A program made the translations under genes and the position numbers. Source: Euphorbia lathyris (Eukaryota; Streptophyta; Magnoliopsida; Malpighiales; Euphorbiaceae). From it: a stretch of DNA of 64,000 bases. Numbering within the stretch: the stretch's first letter is position 1; every line of letters starts with the position of its first letter. Where the stretch lies: NCBI RefSeq assembly GCF_963576675.1, contig NC_088915.1, forward strand, positions 39,027,501-39,091,500, read 5' to 3'. Of this stretch, positions 33,983 to 45,700 are shown piece after piece. The notes beneath the pieces were generated by a model. The model was not told the origin of the DNA. It did not search any database and was given only the letters and a program-made list of their open reading frames with translations.

Positions 33983-35443
33983 ATGCACACCCGATCTCGG
34001 AGTGATACTCTCGTTCCTATTGATCTTGAAATTGAACGTACTATTTGTAGGATTCGGAGAGAGAAAATGGCAAACCTCAACAATGAAGCTAACCAACTCG
34101 AGGTCAACCAAAGGCCGCCGGTGCAACCCGTGAATAATAACCGCAATGGTGGAGGCAATGACATGTGCTCGATGATGGAGATTCTTGCTCCGCATCGCCC
34201 TCAAAATCGCAACGGAATTGTCGCTCCCACCATTCCGGCCAACACATATGAAATCAAGACTAGCATGATCCAACTTATCCAACAGCTTGGCCAGTTCGGA
34301 GGGGAACTCCATGAAAACCGTAACGAACATCTCGATAAATTTCTTATGTGTGCCGAAACTTCTCGGCAAAACGGTGTTCCGGTTGAGGCCGTCCGACTAA
34401 AATTGTTTCCTTTCTCTTTGACAGGACAAGCGTTGGAGTGGTTGCACTCGTTGGAGGCGGGTTCGATTACATCATGGGAGGAGCTTGAGAAGGAGTTCCT
34501 TTCTTACTACTTCCCGCCCTCCAAAACGGTTAAGTAGAGGAACGACATCACTACCTTTCGGCAGCTCAAGCACGAAGCCCTTCATGCGGCTTGGGCGAGA
34601 TTCCGGAAGTTGCTTTGAAGCTTCCCGCACCACGATATCCCCAAGCACGATTTGGTAAGTACTTTTTATCACGGATTAACGCCTACTAACCGTGCTACTG
34701 TGGATTCCGCAGCAGGTGGGGACCTGTTTAGGAAGTCAGCCAGCGTAGCATATGAGCTCATCCACGAGCTCGCAAGGAAAAGCGTACAGTGGCAAGAAGA
34801 TCGGCTTGCCGGACCCCCGCGACATCAAACGTTCGCCGTGGAGAAAGAGGCTACAAAAAGTTCCATGGCGGAAATGAATAAAAAACTTGACGCTTTGATA
34901 GCACAGTTGAGCCTCAACAAAGTTGCACAGGTCCTGATGTGCAATCATTGTGGTGGAGATCATGACGGACTTAATTGCCAAGCCGGTAGCCCTTTCGCCG
35001 GCAACACCGAAAATGTAAGTTACGTAGGAGGCAATCAAAGGTACAATCCTAACCCAAACTCCTACTCACACCACCACAATAATAATGACAGCGGATGGAG
35101 GCCTCGATACCAACACCCTAACTTGTCGTACGACAATAATAATAATGTATTGAGGCCCCCACCCGACTTTCATCAAGAATATCGGGAAAATGGGCTAGGG
35201 CAATCACAAACCATGCCCGGTGGTCGGAACACTCCGCCTCCCGACAATGTGCATGACCAGTCAGTAACGTCCTTGTTAAAGGATATCTTAACCCGTCTTG
35301 CCGATAGTGAGGTATTTTGCAGGGACCTTAGCCGCCAGGTAGCCCATTTGAATCGTCAGCAACAGGAGAGGTCATTAGGAACTCTCCCGGCAAACACCGA
35401 CAAAACCCGCGGGGCAAAAATAGAGAGTCCGGACAAGCAATAA
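33983..35443 (+). pseudogene. Athila gag (Ath-D), two in-frame stops
   Basis: One frame of 487 codons. The N-terminus MHTRSRSDTLVPIDLEIERT is followed by the retrotransposon-gag region (LKLFPFSLTGQALEWLHSL, SWEELEKEFLSYYFPPSKT), DLVSTFYHGL, a zinc-knuckle-like CNHCGGDHDGLNC, an Asn/Pro-rich stretch and a C-terminal coiled segment (LLKDILTRLADSEVFCRDL). Stops: TAG 34535-34537 and TGA 34616-34618. The annotated start is the first ATG after the primer site. The expected downstream pol is missing. Confidence 0.88.
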
Positions 35444-35744
35444 CTCTCCTAAACGGTAGAAGTTCGGACCCATCAAGTTCCAACTCGGACAACCTGCAGT
35501 AAGTCGCCGCATGAGAAAGTCGAGCTACTCTGACTCTAAACGTAGCACCGGTTTGAATTTCTCAAACCCCTTGTCTATATGTATCATAACCATTTTTTTA
35601 CCTTATTTTTATTTATTTTTATTTTTCTCTTTTTGTTTATTTTTATTTTTCTCTTTTTATTTATTTTTATTTGTCTTCTCTTCCGTCTCATTTCATTTAA
35701 ATAATCAAAAGAAAAAAACAAATCCCATTAACATCCAAAACCCT

Positions 35745-35929
35745 ATGTGGGGCGCCATACCTTTCACGCCCCGCGCATCTGCGTGTCTGTCCCCATTTTC
35801 ATAATCAAAGACACGTTACGCGGGGCGTCTGTCCTACCACGCCCCACGTACATTCGACCGTTGGGTCTTCTTCCTAATAAGCACCACGTGTACGGACACG
35901 CGGGGCGCCCCCTTGGGTACGCCCCGCGT
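35745..35929 (+). repeat. Module triplet 1 (Ath-D)
   Basis: Inverted modules at 35745-35776, 35818-35849 and 35898-35929. Start spacings of 73 and 80 bp and 10-bp spacers match Ath-1 triplet 1 exactly in distances. Confidence 0.9.
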
Positions 35930-36219
35930 ATCCTAGGGGAGTTGCGAATTACAACTACCCATGGCAGCTTTTCCCCTTCTACCTCTCCGATCACTCTTCC
36001 CTCTTCCCCAAAAGTCTTTCCCACTTCTCCACCACACCTCTTCTACCCTCCAATCACATCCCATCTTTTCAAATTCAAAACTTCTTCAACCTCCCTCCAT
36101 CATCAATTTTGATTTAACCACCTCCTTAATTACTCTTTAAAAAAAATAATAATAATAAAAACATTAAATAACAATTAAAACTCCTTGAAAAACCGAAAAT
36201 GCTCCCTCTCCCTTCTTCC

Positions 36220-36398
36220 ACGTGGGGCGTACCCACAGGCACGCCCCGCGTCCCCGCCATTCTCCCACGTAATTTTGGCCAAGAGGTGCGGTACGCATGG
36301 CGTGCTTCCTTGCACGCCCCCGCGTGCCGTGCCATTTTCCGCGTCGAATAAGAGCATGAGGTGGGATACGCGTGGCGTGGCCCCTTCACGCCCCGCGT
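36220..36398 (+). repeat. Module triplet 2 (Ath-D)
   Basis: Inverted modules at 36220-36251, 36293-36325 (one extra C in the right arm) and 36368-36398 (9-bp spacer, as in the third module of Ath-1). Spacings are 73 and 75 bp. The triplet ends 45 bp before the TATA-like box at 36444. Confidence 0.9.
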
Positions 36399-36443
36399 AC
36401 CCCTCTGGGAATCCGAATTTCACTTGGATTCCCACTCCTCCCC

Positions 36444-36451
36444 TATTTATA
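36444..36451 (+). promoter_or_regulatory. Putative internal TATA box for third ORF (Ath-D)
   Basis: TATTTATA lies 96 bp before the ATG at 36540 and is followed by a pyrimidine-rich leader with CCTCACACTCACTC, as in Ath-1. Promoter function is inferred. Confidence 0.4.
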
Positions 36452-36539
36452 CCCCTTCCTTTTTCCCAACTTCTTCCCTCACACTCACTCTAACCCCCCA
36501 CACTCATTCACAACTCTTCCTTCCTCCTTCACTACCACC

Positions 36540-37797
36540 ATGATAAGAAGCAAGTGACCCGCTAGTGACCGTCCCCCACGGGCCACTCGTGCCCGCTCTT
36601 CTCGTTCTTCCCAAAATCAACAATCACCACCACCACCCGAAAGGGAAGAAACACCGCCACTCACCCGCCAATATCGGGCTCCTTTTCATCTCCTCACCGA
36701 AGAAGAGGCCCTCTCCTACCAAATCTTCTCTCCTGCCCATATCATGGAACTCACGTACATCAACCGTAGCACTCTCGATCGTTACAACCTTGGAAGTGTT
36801 TTCGAGGATCGCCTCCGCACTCTCAATTGGCACGATCACTTTCGTGCATGCCAACACATTTACCCCTCGTTGGTCTTGGAATTCTACACCACCCTTGAGT
36901 CTAATGGAGTTCCCGGTGCCGCCCTCTTCAACTTCCGCCTTCACAACCGCCCATTTTCCATCGACACACAGTGGCTCCACAACCATTTCACAATGCAAGC
37001 GGATGCCGGCATAGCACATTGGCCCGAGGGTGTCTCCCCTCGTGACTTTTGGACCTCCATCACCGGGTCCGACGATTATGACATCTCCAATCTCCACCCG
37101 GGATGCATCCGTGATCCCATCCTCCAACTTCTTCACCGCTTCATTAATTTTTACTTCTCGGGGAAGTCCAAAGCCACCAAGTTCAATAAGCACGAGCTTC
37201 TGGCCCTCTATTGTTGTGCAAACGCTCTCAATTACGACCTCTCCTACCTCGTTGTTGTCCACCTCCACCACATGCCCACCCGAAAACGTGCCAAACTCGG
37301 GTTGGGCCATCTCATCACAATCTTCGCCACCTCCGCTCTCGGTGAAGCCGCCCTTGACTGCCTTCCCAGCTTGGAGTCGCGGCCCTTGGACAAAAATGCC
37401 TTCAAATCCCTCCAGCGCCCCGCCTCGGGCCCGTGTGAAAGTTTGGGGGCGGCCCAACCCCACGACGACGAGGGATCAGACTCGGACATGGGCCTAAACT
37501 TTAGCCCACCGCCCAACCACGATTTCAACTCCATATATGCCCGGTTGGACGCCTTGGAGGGCCACCAACATCGAGATCGCGCCACTTTGATTCTCAATTC
37601 GCCAACCTCAACACCCGTTTTGACACCCTTGAGGCTACAGCCTCATGGACCATTCCAACTTCATCAACCGCTTCAACTCCATTGAGGCCCAACGGCGTGA
37701 GGATCGGGCCCATCTCGACACTCGCTTCGATGCCCTCACCAATGCCTTCTCCACCCACTTTAACGTTCACGGCAATCCGCCTCCGCCTCCACCCTAG
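36540..37797 (+). pseudogene. Athila third ORF (Ath-D)
   Basis: Better preserved than the Ath-1 copy. The ATG at 36540 corresponds to Ath-1 3959. A TGA at 36555-36557 replaces CGA of Ath-1; the frame is then open past the ATG at 36744 to about 37590. The main domain (about residues 75-275) has LNWHDHF, YPSLVLEFYTTL, RDPILQLLHRFINFYFSG, LLALYCC and KRAKLGLGHLITIFA. A frameshift near 37590 precedes the C-terminal coiled-coil repeats (RFDTLEA, RFDAL) and a Pro-rich end at TAG 37795-37797. The domain layout resembles the N-terminal domain of the SIRE-3 third ORF. Function unknown; neither a transmembrane nor a signal segment is obvious. Confidence 0.82.
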
Positions 37798-37997
37798 TTC
37801 TCTTTTGTTTTTATCATTTCATTTTTTTTTTATGTTTTTCCAATTTTGTGTTTTCCGTTTCCGTTTTTTCTTTTGTTGTTTTTATTTGTAGTTTCTCTTA
37901 TCGTAATCTATATTAATATAGTTTTATTGTTTTGTTTCGTTTATTTTCCTATCCCATGTTCGTTATTTTTATTTTTACATACGAGTTACTAATGTTC

Positions 37998-38174
37998 ACG
38001 CGGGGCGTGCCCATTCTACGCCCCACGTGCCCCTCTTTTTCCCCCTTATAACTAGCGCAGAGCTCGGAACACGCGGGGCGCCCCTCTAAGTGCGCCCTGC
38101 GTATCTGAGTCTCTGGCCGAAATGCACTTAAATTGCCTCTCCTACGCGGGGCGCCCCCTGGGTACGCCACGCGT
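37998..38174 (+). repeat. Module triplet 3 (Ath-D)
   Basis: Inverted modules at 37998-38028, 38071-38102 and 38144-38174. Spacings are 73 and 73 bp; the first and third have 9-bp spacers. The triplet lies 200 bp after the third-ORF stop. Confidence 0.9.
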
Positions 38175-39648
38175 AGGACCTGACCTTCAGGGTCCTTTTT
38201 CAATTCCATCTTTATTTTTGTTTTTGTTTTTCTTTTCTTTTACGACGTCCTTGGAATAGACGTCATTTTAATAACGCGGAGGGCCGTGCAACCCCGCACT
38301 CACCATTTGTTTTGCACTAACAAAAACAAAAATAAAAATCAAATAAACAACAAAATAATTAAACTAATTTATTGATTCTTAAATTTTTTCCGACACACCA
38401 CCTCCCTCGGAAATTAATTAATAGTTCCGTTATTTGTTCTTTAATGTAAAGACGTTAAATCAAAGGATCGGTTTAATTAAGAAATTTTAGTCTTGATTCT
38501 GAAGTTATAGAATTTATGCAAAGCCTAGGTTCGTACTAAACAAAAGCATTGAGTCCTAACCCACAAGTTATCTCTATAATGAAATTTAAAAAGGCAATAA
38601 AAATGGGATAGTTGAAAATTTGACGAGAACTCGAACGTACACAATTTAACCCAAATTTTTTGTGGGGTATTTTTGAGCCTAAAAGAGTTCGTACGAGAAC
38701 TCTATTTCTTTCACAATTTTGCGAGAGCTTTGACTTCACTCGATTCATAGAATTTGCACCTAATACCAGGTTAAGTACACTTATTTTGGTGAAAATGGCA
38801 ATAGATGATAAAACGAACCCACTTAGGCTAATTCTTTTCTTAAAGTATTTTTCTCGTTTTCATTAACCTCTAGAAAACCCCCTCGAGCCTATTAACCGAC
38901 TTCTTTGTTAATACCCTTTTAACATCTAACCCTTTTTCCTCTTGTTTAATACCAACAAAATCAAATTGCATCAGAACTACCCGAAATAAGACAAGGCCTT
39001 GACAAGTGAGCACCATGAGCTTTCGAAATCGTTTCTGTGCCGCCCTCAAAACAAAAAGAAAAAGAAAAACCCAATAAAGAGCAAAAGGCATTCTCAAGCT
39101 CCACCCGAGCAATTTCGAGTTATATTTTACGAACTTGCTAAGGCCAAAATAAAAACACGGTGCGATCATCAAAATGGTGTTTGAACTCGAGTCTCTAAAA
39201 AAATTAACCACTAAAAAGCCACCCACATTACAACCCCCCCTCCGGGTTCGTTTTTAATATTGCCTAGACCATAACATAGGAGGAAAAACCCGGATGAAAA
39301 TGCAAACTCAAAGTGACTTCGAGTAAGTGCAAAGGAGAGTGCAAAAACACCGAACCACCAAAATTTGAGCGTAAGAGTGAAATCCCTTGGTGAGGTACAA
39401 TCGGGTTCTCAAAAGATAATCGAACCCCGTTAATATTGCCTATTAAATTTGATCATGGAGGTCTCAAACAAGTTTTGGTTACTCATTTGTTGGCGTAGGT
39501 ACTTGCCGAAAACTTTGCTTAAAACTTTAGCTTTGGAATCACGCACTTGGTAAAACCAACCGACGGTTTGTTTCTTAATGATCTCAATCCCTTGTCTTTC
39601 GATTTCTTTTACTTGAGGACAAGTAAAACTTTAAAGTCCGAGGAGGTT
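38175..39648 (+). other. Ath-D 3' untranslated region and polypurine tract
   Basis: Noncoding, collinear with Ath-1 5666-7140. It ends in AAAGTCCGAGGAGGTT next to the LTR. Short open frames on both strands have no recognisable domains. Confidence 0.8.
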
Positions 39649-41395
39649 TGATAGGGGCATTTCGTCCCTATCTTTTAGCGTGATTTACGGTTTAATTCTG
39701 GATTAAATAAATAAGTTTAATTGCAAAAATAGAATGTTTCAATAAAATAACGAAATAAAAATAAAATCTGTACTTTCGATTAATTATCTTTATTTTTTAT
39801 TAATTTAGAAAATAAAACGACAAGCTAACTCGGCTCTCGAGAATTGTATTTTAGGTACAAGTAAGGAGCAAAAATCCACCGACATACGTGGGGCGTGGAA
39901 CACCAAGTCAGAAATAATTGCTCGATCCGCAGGCACCACGTGGGACTTACCCACTGCCACGCAGGGCGTATAAGTAATGATAAGATCAATCATGAATGTC
40001 AGACTGCATGGTCTTCCAAGTCAACTGCTCTCACGCGGAGCGTCCCAACCTACACGCGGGGCGTATATGGGAAGTTCTTCAATCTAAAGTTCCAGGGACT
40101 CACATACGCGAGGCGTCCGCTAGGCCACGCGAGGCGTAAAAGACACATTTCGAGCTATTAAATCTCAGGAGCTCAACCACGCGGAGCGTACCCCAGTCTA
40201 CGCGGGGCATGGTTGAAAGATCTAAATTTGGTCCACATGCAGGAGATTTCTGACGGAATGGGTCAATACGCGGGGCGTCCCCTACCATACGCGTGGCGTG
40301 TCATGGGAATTCTGCAGAAATAATGTATCTCCATGCTTGTATCTTGTGAACTTACAATTCTACCCCTAGCTTGATATGTATAAATAAGAGTGACTAGCAC
40401 TCATTTTGAGGATCTAGAATTTTATGTATTGAACTCTTGCCATATAGTTTTAGATTTTATTTTTCACATTTTACATAGCAAAACTCTATCACCTTGAGAG
40501 CTTGTTCGTTTATTTCGGCATTCCGTCAAAGTTTCATTCTACCTTCATTCACCAAGCTCGAGAGTTCCACCTCTAAGTCCTAAGAGACGGCCTTGAGTGC
40601 GGTTAGCTAGTTCCGATGGTGGATTCTTCCCTTTTCACTTGCTAATTAGCTTGTACTCTTCCTATGTACTAAGGCTTGGTTGTATCCCATATTTACATTT
40701 TCCATATTTATAATTTATGATTCACAATCTCTTTTTCTATATATGTGTTGATGTTTGCTACTTGTTTTGATATTCGTAATTGATTATCGTGTAGGGGAAC
40801 GCGATTTTCGACGCCATTCGGGCTATCTTTAGGGATTCACATAGGTGTTGCCTTACCAGAAGTGACGCACCGGAAACCGTAGGAATTGACAAGCCACGGA
40901 ACTTACGGGCCCTAATTTCTAATCCCAAGCATTAGACATGCCTTGACTAGGAACCACGTAGTCTAAGCACTTCATGGGTCGGTCACACTACACGTAGTCG
41001 TCATTGCAAGAGTAAATCATTAACCGTATATATATTGGGAGTCATTGTTTATCATATTTATAACTTATCACCATCCGTATCATTTCGTAGAGTTTTTGTT
41101 ATATAAATTTGTCTCACCCGTAGTTAGGAGTAGTTTGTAGTTGTTCCCCGAATCAACTCAAAGTATTCACGGCTTAGATAACGTATAAAACCGAGTCGTT
41201 TAATACTTGTAGTTATAAATCCCGTGGATTCGATACCGGTCTTAACCGGATTATTACTTGATACGACGGGGTACACTTGCCCCTTAGTAGTAGCGTCTAG
41301 TAGAGATAGAGCATTTAGGAAGATCACATCCGTAGTCATAACGAACTTATCATAATATACATTTCATAAGCTCTACCTAGGCGCCGCACGCATCA
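39649..41395 (+). repeat. Ath-D 3' LTR
   Basis: 1747 bp. Motif copies at 39886 (single), 39959 (single), 40033+40054, 40106+40127, 40179+40200 and 40268+40289. Relative to its own 5' LTR it has lost one 21-bp unit from each of the first two pairs. TATAAATA is at 40379-40386. Confidence 0.94.
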
Positions 41396-42197
41396 CTAGT
41401 GAGTCCATATGCAAGGAATTTAGTAAGCAGATGCAGACTGAGTTTGAAATGTCAATGATGGGAGAACTCAACTTCTTCCTTGGACTTCAAATCAAACAAG
41501 GGAAAAATGACATCTTCATCAGTCAAACCAAGTATGCTAAGGAGATATTGAAGAAGTATGAACTTGAGAACTATAAGTCAATATCTACCCCAATGGGTAC
41601 TGACACTGTCCTCTGCACTGACGAAAATGGTAAGTCAGCAGACAACAAATTGTAAAAAGAATCCTTAGATATTTGCAAGGCTCAGTGAATGCATGTTTAT
41701 GGTATCCCAATACTTATGATTTCACACTCATTGGATACACTAACGCTGACTACGGACGAGACAAGCTTGAACGAAAAAGCACCTCAGGAGGATGTCATTT
41801 CCTTGGAAGCTGTCTTGTGTCTTGGTTCAGTAAGAAGCAGTCGTCAGTAGCCCTGTCAACCACTGAAGTTGAGTACATTGCTGCTGGAAGCTGTGTTGCT
41901 CAAGTCCTCTGGATTAAGCAACAACTGGAAGATTATGGTGTTCAGACTAAAACAATTGTAGTCAAATGTGACAACAAAAGTGCCATTGACCTATCAAAGA
42001 ACCCAATACAGCACAGTAGGATGAAGCATGTCAGCATAAGGCATCACTTCATTAGAGACCATGTACTCAAGGGAGAAATCAAGCTGACCTATGTCCTAAC
42101 GGATGAGGAGCTTGCTGATATCTTCACCAATCCACTGGCTCGTGAGCAATTCAACATACTTAGAGAAGCTATCGGTATGTTTAATCCTCTTCAATAA
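41396..42197 (+). pseudogene. SIRE-3 RT end and RNase H
   Basis: Resumes after Ath-D with MMGELNFFLGLQIKQ (RT), then a deletion at about 41652 that removes the conserved segment between DNKL and RILRYLQG and shifts frame. RNase H follows: TNADYGRDKLERKSTSGG, WFSKKQSSVALSTTEVEYIA, CDNKSAIDLSKNP, ADIFTNPL; stop at 42195-42197. These are standard copia RNase H motifs. It removes the RNA strand during cDNA synthesis. Confidence 0.88.
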
Positions 42198-42708
42198 AAT
42201 TTTATGCTTAAATTAAACGTTGAGCGATTACCATGCTGAGTGATTCGTGCTAAATTAGTAACTATTGCATGCTGAGTATAACATGATATGAAATTCCCAT
42301 GCTGAGTAGATGTACGCACTGAGTGATTATCTTAAGCTGAGTTACTAAGCACACGAATAATTATTCTACGAAAAAAAACTGACTACTCAGAATACCAAAC
42401 GTATGGCATTCTTAACACTGAGTAAAAGATTCGTTGTAGAATTAATACTAGCACGCGCATTAAATAGCCACCTAGGATGACGTATGCAAAATAATTAGAA
42501 AACACATACGCTGATTGTGTCATAAATGCCAGAATCATTGTCGGTTGATTATCTCGAGGTCAAACTGCCACCTCAACGCTTCAGATCAACTCGACACCCC
42601 TATAAATAGCGGATGAATTCCCACTTCTACCTCTTTACACTTAGAAATTATGGCAATCAAATTCTATCTCTCTAAAAATCCCAAACCTCTCAAAAATCTC
42701 TAAGAATC
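42198..42708 (+). other. SIRE-3 spacer between pol and third ORF
   Basis: 510 bp without coding potential. It contains six CTGAGT copies between 42236 and 42423 and a TATA box at 42601-42608 with a pyrimidine-rich region before the ORF start. A separate promoter for the third ORF is plausible. Confidence 0.7.
42601..42608 (+). promoter_or_regulatory. Putative internal TATA box for SIRE-3 third ORF
   Basis: CCTATAAATAGC lies 108 bp upstream of the ATG at 42709. It is followed about 30 bp later by CTACCTCTTTACAC, which resembles a plant initiator/Y-patch. The SIRE LTR has the same TATAAATAG core (26915). Confidence 0.5.
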
Positions 42709-45700
42709 ATGTCTAACGATTCTCAGAATGTCTCCGGTGCCGGTTACGATGATAACCGCTCCGATGAAAACCCTTCATCTCCTGCTCGGCAGGAATATAG
42801 CGAGACTCCCACCAAGTCTCAAGAACCTGGTCAGCATGACCATTCTAAGGTCACTACCCCGAGCAAGAAACCCCAGGCTGACCAAGCTACATCGTCAAAG
42901 AAACAGAAGGACAAGGGGAAGAAACCAATTGAGAGAACCTACACACCGGTCTATGAAAGTGTAAGGGGATACAAGGTTGACCACTCTCGATGGTTCTCGA
43001 AGGGATTTGTTAAAGCTGAGCAACCCTTCTGCGAGTGGATTTCTAAGAATGGCTGGACCGAGCTATTCTCTATTCGAGAAGCCACTTACCCAGAGTTGGT
43101 GAAGGAATTCTACGCTAACCTGAGAGCCGATGATGATAACAGTGACTATATGGTCACCAAGGTCAAGGGGAAAGACATCTTTATCAACCCTCCTTACCTT
43201 GCCAAACTTCTCAAATTGAAAACTGAAGAAGCTAAACTCAGAACAACGAATGACCACGGTAAAATTAAGTATCCCACTGAGTTCTGCAAACCCGCCGGTA
43301 ATTCAGGGGAAATCTCTAGTACTTCCATAAGTCAGCATCAGAAAATGGCACACTACATACTGACCAACTTCCTCTTTCCAAAGGTCAACTCCACGTCTTC
43401 AGCGTCTAACTTCGAGCAGTGCTTCATTTGGCACATGCTGACCTACCAACCGATCAACATGCCTGTTTTTCTCATCGGTGGTTTTCAACGAAGTACTGGA
43501 ACCCTTAGGTTAGGCTCACTTATCACCAAAATTCTCAAAGACTATCAGGTGAGCTTGGTTGAGGAAATTGAAGTCTGGGGGACTGAAATTACTGCAGCTG
43601 CATTGTTCGGCTTGGTCTACGACCAACCGATTGTGCCCAAGAAAGGAAAAGGGGCCGCTGTTAAGGAAACAGAGGGGATGCTGACTAGAGAAGGAAAGAA
43701 AGTAAGGAAAGCTCAAGCTGATAAGCAAGACAGAAAGAGGAAAGATGTTCAAACCTCTTCCAAAGACGCTGATGCTCCCCCGAAAAAGATTCGGTTTGTG
43801 TCCAAAGGAACAAAGCCTCAAGTCGCACAAGGTCAGGTTGGGCCCAAGTCAGCAGAAAACCTCAAAAGGCAAGCTGAGCCTGAGGAAGAAGAAAAAGAGG
43901 ACACTCCTGAGCAACCACTGAGAAAGAAGAAGATCTCTTCTGGGTTGAGTCCTATTGATGCACCCCCACTTGACGTCGTTATCTCTGAAGACTCACATTT
44001 TATGAGAAGTCAAGGCATTGATCTTGAGAAAACCCCCACTGACCAAGAAGAAGAAGAATTGGGAAATCTCAGAGGTCAGTTTGATGCTGAGGAGACAGCA
44101 GATGTTGAGCAACATGAGACAATTAACACTGAGCTGGTTGAAGAAGAAGCTGAGCCAACAGCAAAGGATCATGCTGACCTAGGGGTAAATTCACCTTCTG
44201 AATCTCCTAACTCTATTCAAGCTGACCCCTCTCCTCCAAAGACTAAGAAATTAAGGAGACTTAAGAAAAAGGCTCATAAATCCCCAGTTATTGACCTTCT
44301 GGATGACTCACCTCTACGGGATCCCATAACTGATCTCTCTGACATGCAGTTCAAATTCTTCTCCAATCCCACTGAGTTTTCTCCACCAGAGCAACAGAAA
44401 AAGCAAGCCTCTGTTTCTCAACCTAAGGAACATGCCGACTCAATTGCTACTCAAGGTCAAGTTGATACCGAGCAAGTGCTCGAAGTTCCTGCTCCTCAAC
44501 ATACTGAGATAGCAAAGGAAACACCTACTCAGGTCAGTTCTGAAACTCCTCCACCTCCTCCAACTAGTCAGCTTCAACCTGACTCCGAGCAAGTAAATGA
44601 CTCTGCCGATTAATCTCTTCCACATCCTCAAGAGCAGAATATCGACCAGTCAATTCCTACGGGTAGTCAAAATAAAAGTCCAGCCACTGACCACGCTGGC
44701 ACTTCAAATAATGAACAGCACCAATCACCTCCTCCATCTGGTGCTACTCATATTCCAGCATCTGGGCCAAACGTTGATGAATCGTACACTTACCTTCACG
44801 CCACTGAGTCTGGTCAAAGAATCATTGACTCAGCTCAAGCCTTACTCAAGGATCTTCATCAATCCAATGTCGAAGCCGCTGGGTCAGTTCATGTTGAACA
44901 AACTCAACTATCCTCTGTCACTTAGCTTCTCACAGAAATTAAAGGTCTTAAGGATCTTTTGAGTGTTATGACTTCTCTCCAGTCTCAACAGCCCAAGCAG
45001 GAATCACTAATAAAGCTGGCTGAACTCCAGCTGACTATGGTAAATCATATGAACACTCTACGGGGTCAATTTCAAAACTTGTCAGCTGCGAACTCAATGT
45101 ATGCAACCTCTGCTGAGGTTAATCACCTCTTTTCCCAACTTCATTCTGAACTAGCCAGAACCAACGAGCAACTCTCTTCCTCCTCCCAATGCTCCATTGA
45201 GCAAATTAGTGAGGCTGTCTGTCTACTCAACTTGAGTAAGGAAGAGATGGAAACTGACCAACTCAAGACAAATGAGCTTCTGCAATACTCCCAATCCATT
45301 TTCAAACATGCACGTCACACGAATGTTCAGCGTCAGTATTATGATTCGGCTTTGCTTAAAATGTTTCATCAAGCTTATGCCATGCTGACTGATACTATCA
45401 CCTGGGTTGGGAAGTCTCAAGAATATATTCTGAGTATGCTTAGTGCCCCGGTCAGGGTTCCCCGTTCTGTCTTGGATGATGGTGTTCTCGTTTTTTATGG
45501 TCTTGATGAAAGCACGAAAAAGCTTAAGGCATATTCTGTGCGGTTAACTCGTGCTGCTCTCAACGAGACCTTCATTCCTCCTCTACCCGATGCTGGCAAA
45601 ACGGGGGAGAAAGAACAAGCTGGTAGAACTCAGCATATAGGGGAAGCATCTGGTAGTCAGCAGCAACAAAGACACGCCAAGGGAAAAGGCAAAGAGAGTA

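Larger units (their letters stand above)
35444..36539 (+). other. Ath-D pol deletion junction and spacer
   Basis: About 65 bp after the gag stop, sequence equivalent to that just after the Ath-1 pol stop appears (GAAAGTCGAGCTACTCT, 35515 versus 2937), so pol has been lost between. Then come module triplets 1 and 2, an A-rich stretch, a TATA-like box and the third-ORF leader. There is no other coding sequence. Confidence 0.8.
32032..41395 (+). mobile_element. Ath-D: Athila element lacking pol, inserted in SIRE-3 RT
   Basis: LTRs at 32032-33824 and 39649-41395, ends TGAT/ATCA. The flanks are ctaat (32027-32031) and ctagt (41396-41400), a 5-bp duplication with one mismatch. It keeps the Asp-tRNA-type primer site, gag, all three module triplets, the third ORF and the polypurine tract. 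Protease, RT, RNase H and integrase are absent, so it would depend on a relative for mobility. Confidence 0.93.

Noticed and set aside
36624..37463. 279-codon open frame on the minus strand
   Set aside because: It is antisense to the better supported Athila third ORF, which is conserved in Ath-1; no recognisable domain was seen in the minus frame.
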